A stretch of DNA of 64,000 nucleotides from positions 586,733 to 650,732 of the forward strand of contig MNCI01002249.1 in NCBI GenBank assembly GCA_015680685.1, written 5' to 3'. Shown in pieces: positions 1 through 11,160 of this stretch. Under the pieces are notes generated by a model. It did not search any database. It was not told where the DNA came from and worked only from the letters and a program-made list of their open reading frames with translations. The stretch's first letter is position 1. The number at the start of each line of letters is the position of its first letter. Position numbers and translations under genes: made by a program. This DNA comes from Gnetum montanum. Lineage: Eukaryota > Streptophyta > Gnetopsida > Gnetales > Gnetaceae.

Positions 1-88
1 TTCAACATTATTATCCTTTCCCTCCTTCGACAATGTCATCAACTGTTCCTAACGTGTTTGTGCCACAACAACAACCCATGAACAACAC

Positions 89-529
89 TTGTGCTACTAT
101 CTCAACAGTAGTGAAAAGCCTCCTCAACATCAAAAGCGTCCTTTCTTTAAACACAGCCATAGGAAGGGACAACACAATTCAAAGGCCACTGCACCTTCCA
201 ACCCAGCACAAGTCCAACCATGTTGTGCACCCTTACCTTCGAACCCAATGCCTCATGTAACTTTATCAAGGACACCAACTTACACTCCAACAACCATACG
301 GCCCAATGAACACAACCATGGGAGGCATCAGCCCAATCCTTGCATACCATCTAGCAGTCCTAAATATCATAGTGGGTCAACTCATTATCCGGGAACTACA
401 TCGTATGAAGTGCCCCACTATGCTTATTATGAAGTGTGTGAAATCCAAGGTGATAGGTATGAACCAGTTTTAATATTTCCAACATGCAAGGATCCTTATT
501 TCCCATTTATTAATCCTTACCATACTTAA
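89..529 (+). pseudogene. Pro/His-rich gag-tail-like ORF fragment
   Basis: This open stretch of 146 codons is rich in Pro, Ser, Thr, His and Tyr and has no recognisable catalytic motif. It includes an RPFFKHSHRK segment resembling the KKRPFF segment that precedes the protease in the Ty3 element starting at 54112. The Tyr/Pro-rich tail resembles the low-complexity linker between gag and protease in that family. It is followed directly by a T-rich 3' noncoding stretch like that after integrase in the related elements. I infer the end of a gag-like protein from an element that lost pol. The frame has a stop at about 50, so the visible fragment is short. Function is uncertain and it may be non-coding. 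Confidence 0.35.
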
Positions 530-1650
530 TCGTTTAGTTATGGGGGATATTTCCCATTTCAATAACAAGTAGGATTAATAAATTTTTTTCATTTTCTTTA
601 ATTTTACAACTTTTTTTTTCCAGTTTTTCATTTTTCAACTTTTTGTTTTATCTTTTTTATGTGTTTATATGTTTGTCTTTTTCCATTTTTGTAAGTAATC
701 TCATCTATGAATAAAACACTCATGTGGATCGTTGGTTGAGGTATGTTTTATGTTATTAAGTCATGAGTGATCAATTATTTGAAATAGTGAGCCCATTACA
801 CCCACTCATCCACTCTATAAATAAAGAGGTTTTGTTCAAGGGTACAGTGATATTCTTGAAATTCCTAAAACTTAAAATTAATTTTGTGTTATTGTACCCA
901 GAATGAAGAAGGATGGACCAAGAGGGAATGATTAGGGTGTGACATCAAGGGGNTGGTACTCTCATAGTTGTTCACCATGGGATGACACAATGAGATGTCA
1001 CTGATTAGAAGGATGGACTTGGTCCTAATCTTGGAACGTTGGGTTAATGACACCTTAATCATGCTTCACACGTAGGATTCATTGTGCCCTGGGTCAGTCA
1101 CCTCATGTCCCAATCTCTACGAGCCCTTCTATAGTTCATCTCATCTCACTGTTCATGTAATTGTAGCTCGTGTCCCATGTAGCATAGAATTTTCATCTCA
1201 TTTCGGTGATATTTACATGTGTGTGTTTTGTGGAGTTAGTGTGGATTACAGTTAACCCTTCTAGTGCCCACGGACACTTTAAGTGTGGTTACACAAGGGC
1301 ATAATAGGTTGACACCTGCTTTGGGGAGGACCCATTTGTGTAATTTTTTGTAATATTCACTAATTATCTAGCTCAAACACACAATTTCTTACCCTGAGCT
1401 TAATTTTTTAGAATTTTCTTTCCCTATTATTATCCCTCCAAATTTTAATGTTCCAATGTACCATTACATTCCCTTTTCTTCATAACTACCAAATTTTTAA
1501 TTGCTCAAATTCACATCATTATCATTAATCGTGCCTCTCGAATTAATAAAATTACCCTAGGATTTCTTCATACTTTCCCATGTCCTCTTTTTACACCATT
1601 AATTTCAAAAACATCCTTAAAAATTAGGTAGTTTTCATGTGTCCCACATC
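530..1650 (+). other. 3' noncoding region of a Ty3-type LTR element
   Basis: There is no credible gene here. The T-rich start (ATGGGGGATATTTCCC, then runs of TTTT), a GTGTGACATCAAGGGG block near 938 and a CTTTGGGGAGGACCC block at 1319-1333 recur in the same order in the region between integrase and 3' LTR of three other elements in this window (19850-21910 plus; 45149-47100 and 60864-62856 minus). It is therefore the 3' end of another member of that superfamily on the plus strand. A single undetermined base lies at 953. Confidence 0.6.
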
Positions 1651-1656
1651 ACTTGG

Positions 1657-1750
1657 GATGAGATATCGCGTACGCGATATTGCGTCCCACATGATATCGT
1701 GTACGCGATGTACTGTACGCGATATCGTGTCCTATTTACTTATAAATAGG
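1657..1750 (+). promoter_or_regulatory. LTR-like U3 promoter with ATATCG palindromes and TATA box
   Basis: A GGATGAG start is followed by repeated GATATCG/CGATAT motifs separated by TACGCG and GTGTAC, then TATAAATAGG at 1741-1750. Spacing from start to TATA (about 84 bp) and motif content match the U3 of the LTR at 5141. Downstream sequence does not align with the R-U5 of the other LTRs, and no CTCATCA end is visible before the ORF at 2186. This is either the 5' LTR of the coiled-coil element with a replaced or deleted R-U5, or an LTR of a different family. Confidence 0.45.
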
Positions 1751-2185
1751 AACCCCCACCACAACACTTGGCATCATTTTTCCATTTACGTGGGGGGAAT
1801 TTTTGAAATTTTTCTCTACGACTTGCAATTGCATGACCCTCACTTTTTCACTCAGATCTCGTGTGTTGGTGCTTCGATTTTAATTCCGTTTGAACCTGCT
1901 TGAACCCAAAGTGTTCAGTTTAGTCATGAGGAAGAGACACTTGCTGAAAAGTACCTACCTTTTTTGAAATTTATCATCATCCAAAGGACATCAATTAGGG
2001 TAATTAACACTAACACCTTAGGTACACCGGGAGATTAAAATGAAACCCACCTAAGTCATAGGATCCATTATTATAATTTTTGGGCACGATCACACAATAA
2101 CATAATATCTTTAATTAAAGGCATGTAGTAAGGTATAACTTGACTTTGAAAACAACCTTACTAACGTTTGGCTGTGTGATTGCAG
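1751..2185 (+). other. Leader-like stretch, no gene
   Basis: This is AT-rich sequence without a convincing ORF. It ends in a pyrimidine/G-rich tract and TGTGATTGCAG immediately before the ATG at 2186, which resembles a splice acceptor. Whether that site is used cannot be told from sequence. Confidence 0.3.
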
Positions 2186-4974
2186 ATGGCCCCGAAACGT
2201 GCATAGTGAGAGGGTCCTATTCAAGGTGAAGCAAAAAAACCTTAGAGAGGTGGAAGAAGGGTCCCTATCGGATAACATGCAGAACAGGAGGTTCAATCAT
2301 TTAGCATCCATCAAGAAGAACCTCCTACAAGATGGTCTGGGTAGGCAGAAAGAGGAGCTGCTGTTGCGCCTGAACCGGGACAACAACTCACGTTGCCCTC
2401 GAAATGTGTTCAGGCTATCCATACGAAGTCCACAGTTGCTGCAGTGATCATGGAGCTTAACTTCAAACCTTTTGCAGAGTTTGCTCCTGAGGCTGTTAGG
2501 GATCACCTTAAAGGGTCTCCCTTATGGCCTATCCTCTCTGAGTGTGGTGCCTGGTACTTGGGTGAAATGTACCTGTTCTGGCACAATAAGGAGCAAGGCA
2601 CCACGGTTAACATTTGTGGTGTGACAGTAGACTTTTCTATGCAGGAAATTTTGGAAGTGTTAAACCTTCCGAATTCAGGCCCCCATGTTGCTCAGTTATC
2701 TACCTGGTCGGACCCTAATGTGTGAAAGGATTGGTTAGAGAAGGCTTATGGTAGAGACAAAACTTTTGGAGAATTGACGACGGAAGGGCGAGTTTATTTC
2801 AAAATTGGAACCTATCAACTCTTCCCCACAAAAGGTTTGAAAAGAATATCTACGTATGTGGCAAGAGGATGTGCAGTGTTGATGGGAAAGGTTAATGCTA
2901 ACCTTCCCCATCTATATTTGATAGAGATCCTAAGGCGATTCGAAGAATGGAAGTTAGGGAAGATGGCGTTGCATTTTCCCTACCTCATTAGAAAACTGTG
3001 CTGACAGGCTGGTATTCGGGGATACACAAATGACGTCCTCTGAAGGGCCCAGAATGCTTCTTATGCTGAGTTATTAAAGGTGCCAGCTCTAAGAAAGAGC
3101 ACTAGCGAATAGCTGGAACCAGATGAAGAAGAAGAACAGATGACTGGATCACCTGCAACTCAACTTGCAGGACCCAGTCAACCTCTAGCCACAGGTCCCA
3201 GCCAACAACAAGAAGTAGGACCCATCATAGGCCAAGATCAGCCACTGTTGTCGCAAGACTACAGACCGTCGATAAGCCATCTTAGGGCCATCACCGAGAT
3301 GGTTAGTTGGGGAAGTCGTGATGACACAAACCTATTCCACGTCATCGATGATGCCGACCAGCCTACTATTTCATTAGATTGCACAAGGGATGAATTATCA
3401 ATTCAAGAAGGAGTAGGAAAAAGCAAATGGTCACAACAGATCTCTGGAAACATGACATCTTTTCAAGTGCAGTTAGAGACTAGTGAAGGGACCACTGTGA
3501 TGGTCATGCAATACCAGGATGCTGCGGAAGCTGCTGAAGTGGTCACTGATCATATCAAAAAATCCTTTAACGTACCTGTTGTGCCACCAGTAGATCTTTC
3601 AGGAGCACGGGATGCTCAAACTCTTGCCGAAACCTCAATGACTCCTGCGGAACATGAGGATGCCTTGGACAAATTGCTTCAAATAGGACAAGTTTTGACG
3701 TCTCTATTTGACATCCCCCATGATGTAATAGCAATTCAATCAGACCTCATTTCGACAAAGGGAAAGTTGGTCATATCCGAAGTAAGGGTCGAGCATGCTG
3801 AAGCTGAAGTGTAGAAACTACAAGAGTAGCTTGTAGTCTTACAAGCAGCACAATGGGATCCTTTGCAATTTTTTCCTGCAGACCAGCTAGAGAATTTCAG
3901 AACTGAGCAATTAACAAAGCTAATTGTAAAAAATAAGAAGGTGGTAGAAGAAAAGGAGATAGCCACTTGGGATGCCTCCGCAGCACAAGCGCAAACTCAT
4001 GCGCATCTCAAGGCACTCAAGGCCTTAGAAGCAAAGAATAAGCAATTGGTTGCAGATAACCTTCGGTTGACTTCTGTGGAGAAACAAAAGAATGTTCTCG
4101 ATGAACACTTTCATCAGTTACGAGAACAGTTCATTCAGGTCAACCGAGATGTAAGCCATTTAGCTAGAGAAAATCGAACCCTCTCAATGGAGGAGGTACA
4201 TGCTATTCATCAAAAATTAGCCATCGAGATAAGCACGTAGTAGAATGAGGCTAAACAATATGAGAAGCTGAAGGAGCATTTCCATGATCAAGTGGGGATG
4301 TACAAACAAATCTTGGAGAAAGAGATCCATATGGCCAAGGCTCAAATCAACAACATCAGTGCTTAGCACACTGATTGGAGGGCCATATTGGACACTTACA
4401 CCTTCGCCCACCAAGCAAAAATTAAGAACTGGGACCTATAGATCCAAGACTTGACCGAATACATGGAGTTAGCAAACCTTAGATATGCCAACCTCGCCAT
4501 GTTAACAATAGGATGCCTGAGGTCAGAGCTTGAGAAGTAGGTAGCTTCCACCCATATCAAATATGAAGCAGAATTTGCAGAGCGCAAGAAGTTGGCTGAG
4601 AAACTAGATGTTGCAAATTCTGAACTTGCGGTGGTAAAAGAAAGCTACCAAGGACAGAAAGATGTTGCAACCGACTTGGCTTGATGGCTAACAGAGCTTC
4701 ATGAATACAAAGACAAAGCTAGAGCCTATGAAGAGGAACGACGAGTGTTCGCGTCATGGTATGTCAAAGCTAATCAGATGTTCCCGCAACTACCCTATCC
4801 ATGGGAGGTGCTGACTCTGTCAAACATCGAAACATTAGCATGGATGGCATAAGATCCTTGGACCAAAGAGGAGAAGCTCCAGGCCATTCTTCAGCATCGT
4901 CAACCTTCAAAGCTTGGAGCACGTGATAAAGGGAAAGCACCCATGGAGAAGCCACTGCCACTAGGAACTACATG
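2186..4974 (+). pseudogene. Coiled-coil ORF of a non-autonomous LTR element, many in-frame stops
   Basis: From an ATG at 2186 one frame can be followed for about 930 codons to a stop near 4972. About 18-20 in-frame stops interrupt it but I detect no frameshift. Around codons 85-165 the segment containing GVTVDFSMQEILEVLNLPN and the following GRVYFK...LFPTKG...VNANLPHLYLIEIL part resemble the family annotated in plants as putative plant transposon protein. A Gln/Pro-rich linker follows (from about 3140), then a long Glu/Lys/Ala/Leu heptad-like coiled coil (about 3740-4750) and a Pro-rich basic tail. There is no protease, RT or integrase. The polypurine tract and 3' LTR (5141-6007) follow directly, so the ORF is cargo of an LTR element. 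A diverged second copy lies at 6008-7800. The stops are all explicable as CAG, CGA or CAA to TAG, TGA or TAA. The domain name is from memory and moderately sure; the coiled coil is clear. Confidence 0.7.
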
Positions 4975-5130
4975 AGTTCCATTTTTTGTAGTGTAGCATT
5001 TTTTCTGTGTTGTGTCTTCCCACATTGCGACATCATTTCCTTTTTTTCCAGTTAATAATCCTATACCTATCCACTGTGTAATCAATGAAGCTTGTTCTCC
5101 TTGTAACTCGAGGATGATTTTTTATTCAAT

Positions 5131-5140
5131 CATGGGGGTA
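5131..5140 (+). promoter_or_regulatory. Polypurine tract next to 3' LTR
   Basis: The purine-rich CATGGGGGTA directly precedes the LTR start TGATGAG. The same arrangement is found before the LTRs at 8035 and 21911, and, in reverse complement, after those ending at 45148 and 60863. Upstream GTTAATAATCCTATACCT and CTCGAGGATGA blocks are shared with the autonomous elements, tying this element to them. Confidence 0.75.
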
Positions 5141-6007
5141 TGATGAGACGTAATTCGCGTAGGCCACAATATCGTGTCTTCCCTACGATATCGTGTATGC
5201 GATATCGCAGTCTGCCGCAATGTCGATAAATAGGAGGTAGCATTCCCTTATTTGGGATCCTAGTTTTAGAGTAGCGAAGCTTTGGTAGTTTGATCCCTCC
5301 AGAGTTAGATTTTTTTCCTGTGTCTGCCCGCAGTGTGGTGAATGTAATTGTATGGTGTCTTTATTCGAGTGTGCCATACTTGGACATGCACATGACTGGC
5401 AATAAAGATCGAGATTACTTCATCATTGCAGCATTCACTTTTTTATTTATTTATTTAATGTTATTTATTGTTTTCTCTCTCTCATCCTTAAAATCCTAGA
5501 ACACGGAACGAGTACGACTTGATTACGAGCATTTAAGTATGACTACTTGGTAGCCCAGTGGTGTATCTAGGATTTACGCTTGGTAACCCAGTGGTGTATC
5601 TGGGATCTTTGCTTGGTAATCCCAGTGGTGTACCTAGGATCTACCCTTGGTAGTCCCAATGGTAGTCGTGCATGAGGTCCAAGATGTGTACGATTGATCA
5701 AGGAATCGGTCGCTCTTCGCACTTAGGCTACATTATATTTTCTTACCCTTTTCCTCCTAGCTTAGCTTAGTTAATATTATTTTCCACTACCTTCAGGAGT
5801 AGCATAGATTAGGAACACATCATACACCTCATCTGGACTAAACCATACGTGACAAATGCAATACTAGTCCAGGTGGGAAGATAGTGAACTATGACCTAAG
5901 GATAATTGTCTAAGTGCCACAACTAGTCTGTCTGCGGAGTTCGACCAGACCGCACGTGCGACGCTCATTTCGTATGGTTGAGTGTAGGGGTACCTTACCA
6001 CTCATCA
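5141..6007 (+). repeat. 3' LTR (867 bp) of the coiled-coil element
   Basis: It starts TGATGAG and ends CTCATCA, a perfect 7-bp inverted terminal repeat. U3 holds ACGATATCGTGTATGCGATATCG-type palindromes and a degenerate TATA box (GATAAATA, 5225-5232). An AATAAA signal lies at 5401, and four tandem 33-34-bp units in U5 at 5546-5668. The terminal block (GGAGTTCGACCAG...GTAGGGGTACC) matches all other LTRs of the superfamily. It keeps many CpG dinucleotides near its 3' end, unlike most copies here, suggesting a comparatively recent insertion. The matching 5' LTR is not clearly visible. Confidence 0.9.
5546..5668 (+). repeat. Four tandem 33-34-bp units in U5
   Basis: Units beginning CTTGGTAACCCAGTGGTGT start at 5546, 5579, 5612 and 5646. 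Related LTRs carry two or three such units (for example around 8552, 13150 and 22350), so copy number varies between insertions. Confidence 0.8.
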
Positions 6008-7800
6008 AAGAGCAACGAGTAGGCATGAGTGACAAGAACCCATTTGTGTACTAACCAACAATAAGTTATCTAAATGAGGTGCCTTAAATAATTAGCCTGA
6101 TGGGTGGAGGTGGATCCGTTTTCTTATCCCAAAGAACATAGTTATCCATGAGATTGAATCCTAGTGCTGGAAAGGTTATGGTATCTCTCACAAACTAGCA
6201 GCAACTCCCATAAATCTCTAGGAATGCCAAGACTTTCTCAGTGTGCTTGGAGGAAGGCAAGGGAGCAATAGTATTGGTGATGCAACACCAAGGATAGGAG
6301 ACAATAGTAGAGGTGGTTGCTGATCGAATTACTGAAATCTTCAATGAACCTATAGCATCTATACTAAATTTCAATGCACTAAAAGATGTGTAGATATCCT
6401 TAGGGACTACAAGTGATAGAATAAATGCATCACAACATGAAGAACTCTTGGACCGACTAGTGGAAATTAGGCAACCTCTTCCAAATGTCTTTGATCTCCT
6501 AGAAAATATTATTGCAACCTAGTCAAATTTGCTAGGGGCAAGGGTCAAAAACATCATCTTGGAGGGGCAACTTGAAATAGCCAAAGAGTTGAATGAATGC
6601 TTGGGTACTGAAGTTGTTGAATTAAGAGCCCAAATTGCTAAGCCTACATTTCTCAACTTGGCATTAATAAGAGATGAAGATCTTGAACAGCTTCACACTA
6701 GACTGAAAGGGGTTGAGGGTGCAAAGGAGATGATAGTGTTCTACCAATCCTTGGCAGAGGCTACACATCACAAAATTTAAATGGCCTTGGATCAGACTCA
6801 CCAAGAGAATGTACAATTAATTGCAAAGGATCATCACCTATGAAATGTTAATGAGCACAAACAATAATTAACCAAGTTCATCCATCAACAAAAAGAGTAG
6901 CTAGCTAGAGTAAACACAAAGCTAAGGAGATTGGTAGTTGAAAATAGAAACCTCTCCATGGAGGAGCCCTTTGCCAAAAGACTGCAATAGAGGTAGCCAC
7001 CTAGAAATTAGAGGCTCTCAAATTTAAGAGAGTCAAAGATAATTATAGAGATCATATTAGTCTATAGAAAGAAGTGAATGAAAAACACATCCAATTGATG
7101 AAGGAAAAAGTAAATGAAACCCTCCAGTAACTCTATCAAGGAAGAGAATTGTGGCAACCTATTGTTAAATGGATAGATGCCTACAACAAGGAGGAAATCT
7201 GCATGAAGGAGTTGTAGATTAAGAAGATGATAGAATACATGAATCTTGCTAATATTTAATATGCAAATCTAGCCACACTGACTACTAGATGACCATGGTC
7301 AGAACTAGAGAAGTAGGTGGCCAACTCATACTTGATATACGAGGCTGAGTTCAAGCATCACAAAGACACCAAGTAAAAGCTTGTGGTGGCAAATGTTGAA
7401 CTTGAAGTTCTAAAGGGAAAATACACTAATCAAATATCTACCACCAAGAACTTGGCTAGAAGAATGAATGACTACCAAGAGTTGTAAAATCCAATTAGGG
7501 CATTCAATGTCAAATGCAAATAATTCACTACTTGATTTGTAAATACTAAGGAGTTATTTCTAGTAATGCCTAGTGTGTGGAATATCCCCATTCCAGCCCA
7601 CATTGGTGATGTTGCTTGGACTGTGAACAATCCTTGAAGTAAGGAGGAGAAGATGAAGACATTATTGGATGCCTTTTGCCTTCCACTAGAGGTTGTAGCC
7701 ACATCAGGATAGCCATAGTCACCTTAGCCACTACACATGCCCAATGCTGGTGAAGGTCCTTTAGAACCTCAAGAGCCTTCATCGCTTGGGATTATCTGAT
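6008..7800 (+). pseudogene. Second, diverged and 5'-truncated copy of the coiled-coil ORF
   Basis: This stretch parallels the second half of the ORF at 2186-4974. Shared landmarks are a VMQ(Y/H)Q...VVTD/ADRI segment near 6270, a VNxxxxxLxxENRxLSMEE segment near 6910-6965 and the repeated EYM.LANLRYANLA-like segment near 7225-7275. The longest clean piece (6529-6780) is an 83-residue Glu/Leu/Lys-rich helix. Stops are frequent. It begins mid-ORF exactly where the LTR at 5141-6007 ends, so either the first copy inserted into this one or the two were joined by LTR recombination. Its own 3' LTR follows at 8035. No function beyond the coiled coil can be assigned. Confidence 0.6.
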
Positions 7801-8034
7801 CTTTACCTCCATCTTCATGCCATCAAAGGATGTGCCATCCAATTTTGTGTAGTCATGGTATGGTGTTCAATATTTTGTCATGAACACCACAATTTTTGTA
7901 ATGTGTTGATTTGTACACTCAGGCACTCAATTTTGTCAAGTCAGTTTGTTATGTCAAGAGTCAATCAATAATCCCATACCTTCCCAATTTTGTAAAAGAA
8001 CTTGAGTACAAGTTTTGATTCAGTCATGGGAGTA

Positions 8035-8950
8035 TGATGAGCATTAAAGTGTCTCATTGATGGATCCCTATTGATGGGGTCCCATTTACGTGGTGTTGCC
8101 CCATCGACAGGGCCACATTGATGCAGCATTTGCTACATCTATGGGGCCCCATTGACATAACCCTATGATAAAAACTATAAATACAAGCTCACAGCCATAT
8201 TTAAGGGAAGTCATGTCATAGTAATAGCCGAACTCTTGCAAGTTTTACATTTGAAAGTTAGAATATTTTCCTGAGTGTCCATAGTAGCAGTCATTGAGTG
8301 TACAAATCTTTATTTGAGCATTGTTGTACTTGAGCATGATACTATGTGTAGCAATAAGATGAGCTTTTTGATAAACCTTGTAGCATTATGGATAGCTTAA
8401 ATATTTTATTCATGCATTTAATGTTTCCAGTTATTTATTCAATGTTCCTTAGTAATTAAGCTAATTGAGTAATCAAGAAAGATAGACTAAATAATGATTA
8501 AGTAAACACATAAGTACGACTACTTTGGGCATGCATATGACATTTGGTAATCCCAATAGTGCTTAATTCTTGGTAACCCAACAATGTTTTATGTGTTCGG
8601 GATGTGTATGGCAAGTGGGACTAGATACTTATGTTAGGACTACTTAAACAATAGTAAGCCCATTAGATTAAAGTAGATATTAAATTACTTTATTCTTTAT
8701 GCTATTTATTTTAAGCATCAAAACCATAAAGTATAAAATGATAAAAATAATATACCTTGATTACACTTAACCATACCTTTATATGTCACAAGTGTAATTG
8801 AGAAGATAACAAATGACTATTAGGGTAAGGTTCACCTCCTAGAAGACTAGTGTATCAAAAGACATAGAGTTCACAGAATTCGACCAGATTGTGCATGCAC
8901 ACTTTGTGATTCATATGGTTGAACATAGGGGTAGCTTTTTCCACTCATCA
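8035..8950 (+). repeat. LTR (916 bp) ending the second coiled-coil copy
   Basis: It starts TGATGAG after a TCATGGGAGTA polypurine tract and ends CTCATCA. U3 is built of CATTGATGG/GGGGCCCCATTG palindromic units, quite unlike the ATATCG units of the LTR at 5141, followed by TATAAATA at 8176-8183. Two TTGGTAACCCA units lie near 8552 and 8573. The terminal block (GAATTCGACCAGATTG...ATAGGGGTA) aligns with the other LTRs but has lost nearly all CpGs, which indicates greater age. Confidence 0.9.
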
Positions 8951-9850
8951 ATGAGGAAAGAATTACTAGAGCATTCTAGAATGTTGCTAGACATTTGTAC
9001 ATTAAGCTGAAAAATTTCAATGGTGTAGATGACACCAATGCTTTCTCAGGTTAGCTAGAGATACTTCAAAAATACTTTGAATTAGAAAAGGTATCAAATC
9101 ACTTAAGGGTACTAATTTTTGAATCTAGATTAGAGGGCATGAATTCTACTTAGTGGAAAAAGAAGTCCCAAAGTCATGAAAGATAAAATGATTAATCCAT
9201 CAAAGATTGAAATTTGATAAAATATAGGTTATGAAGGAAATTTAAATAGTCTTGATAAATAAAAGAGATGATTATGAAGTTTAAATTCCTTAGGAAAGGT
9301 GATAAAGATGTCAAATAATTTTACATAAAATTTTGTGATCTATTCCACCAAGCTAAGGTGAATTGGAAGGAGTATGAATAGGTTTCAATCTTTCTAGGAG
9401 GTCTTAAAATGACATATTAATAGGAGTTTCTATTCTATGAGATATAAAATCTTGATGAGGCTTATGATTTAACACTCACTACAAAGAATATTAATGGATT
9501 TAGAAATAGAAGAAAACAAGCTTTTAAGAGAAAAGACAATAGATCCAAATCTAAGAAGGGATCAAGGTCCAAATATGAAAACAAGAAGTGTATCCATTAT
9601 AAGAAGATAGAAAACAATGATGAGAAGGACAAAGCCAAGACATACCAAAGAAAGGAATGCAAGTTCCAAGACAATATCTCCTCTAATATTCAATGCTTTA
9701 AGTGTGGAGAATGGGAATACAAGCAATTAGAATGTCCACTTTACAAGGAAAACAAGGGCAAAGATATGCAAACTATGGAGGTGGAGAAGACATTAAGCCA
9801 AGCTCTTCAAAGAGGTAATTCTAATGCTCACAAGATTTAGGAAGTTTTTG
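8951..9850 (+). pseudogene. Gag fragment of a chromovirus-like Ty3 element
   Basis: Translation in shifting frames gives a retrotransposon gag-like segment (FNGVDDTNAFSG.LEILQKYFELEK... then SRLEGM) and a Lys-rich region. A zinc knuckle at about 9694-9735 reads C-FK-C-GEWE-Y-KQLE-C. It fits CX2CX4HX4C except that the His is Tyr (a CAC to TAC change would explain it). This family differs from the OTA elements nearby. It starts abruptly at the end of the preceding LTR, so its 5' part was separated by that insertion or lost. It is broken by several stops and shifts. Confidence 0.7.
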
Positions 9851-9889
9851 AATTAAATTCTTGTGCATTCATGGGGAATTTGAATAGAG

Positions 9890-11110
9890 GAGATCATACT
9901 TATAGAAAATTATTATTTCAGATTAGGGCTAGATGTTTACTTAGTGGGGAATGGATTTATGTTTTGATAGATGGGGTGGGGGGCACCAAGCAAATCTTCT
10001 TTCTTCTAAGATAGTTACTAGATTGGGTCTAGTAACTAATCCTCATCCTAGGCCCTATAGGGTGCATTGTCTATCTAGTAATTTTTCTCAATAGGTGAAG
10101 GAACAATGTGTTTTAAAATTTAAAATTATGAGTTTTTATGATGTGAAAAAGTGTGATCTTCTTCCAATAGATTGTGCTAATGTAATTCTTAGTAGACTTT
10201 GGAATTTTAACAATGGTACTTAATTGATGGAGCAAGTAATGTATGAAGTGTAGTAGGACTTAATGGAATCCATAAGTTGATTTCTATGATAGTTGAATGA
10301 GGTAGAAAAACTTACTAAATGCTTTCTTAATTCTTCTAGGAGAGAGGGACTACATTAACGAACATGATAGGTCTAGTTTTGATTTTATTGTTGTGTCAAC
10401 AGTTGCTTCCAACCATGATGATATACATGTTGAACTTCCTACAGGTGTGCTAATCTTGAAGAAAATATTTTCCAAGGTGTTCAAGGAGAAATTGGATAGA
10501 TTACCACTAATGAGGAATGTACAACATTAGATTAACTTCATTCTTGGTACTACCATTCAAAATAAGAGAGCATACATGATGGTACCAAATGAGTAGGCAG
10601 AATTGCAAAGGAAAGTAGAGGAGTTACTTGCAAATGATTTTGTGAGGGAATCCAATATACCTTATGTAGTTCTAACAATGCTTGTACCAAGGAAGAACAA
10701 TGATGAATGAAGGATGTACATTGATATAAAGGTAGTGAACAAGATAATAGTAAGCTACATATTTCCTATTCCAATGATGGATAATATTCTTGATGCCCTT
10801 ACCAATGTGAAGATTTTCAAGAAAATTTAATTAAAGAGTGGTTACCATCAAATATAGATCAAACCTAGTGATGAATGGAAGAAAAATTTTAAAACATTAG
10901 ATGGATTATTTGAGTGGTTGATGATGTCATTTAGGCTTACGAATGAACCTACTACATTTATGAGATTAATGCATAATGTATTAAAGGATTTAACTAGTAA
11001 GTGACGTATTGACATTTTTTGATGATATTTTGATGTATAGCTCAAATGAAAAAGAGCATTTGGATCACATAAGGATGGTTGTATCAAATTAGAGGAGGCA
11101 AAATTATTTA
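9890..11110 (+). pseudogene. Protease/RT fragment of the chromovirus-like element
   Basis: A weak protease-like segment (WIYVLIDG) near 9955 is followed by reverse transcriptase blocks in order: LVPRKNN near 10685, RMYIDIKVVNKI near 10710, IFKKI.LKSGYHQI.IKPSDEW near 10815-10870, FKTLDGLFEWLMMSF near 10890, and FFDDILMYSSNEKEHL near 11015-11060. The FDD in place of YFDD-type context keeps the catalytic Asp pair. This pattern (SGYHQI, DGLFEWL, EHLDH) is typical of chromovirus RT in plants. RNase H and integrase are missing after about 11110. The pseudogene is clear and the lineage name is an inference. Confidence 0.75.
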
Positions 11111-11160
11111 TGTTCATAATGATCCATGGTTTCCTTATGCTATCCAAAACACAATCCATG

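Noticed and set aside
89-529. Host proline-rich protein gene
   Set aside because: It is followed by the 3' noncoding blocks of the Ty3 superfamily, so an element-derived frame is more likely.
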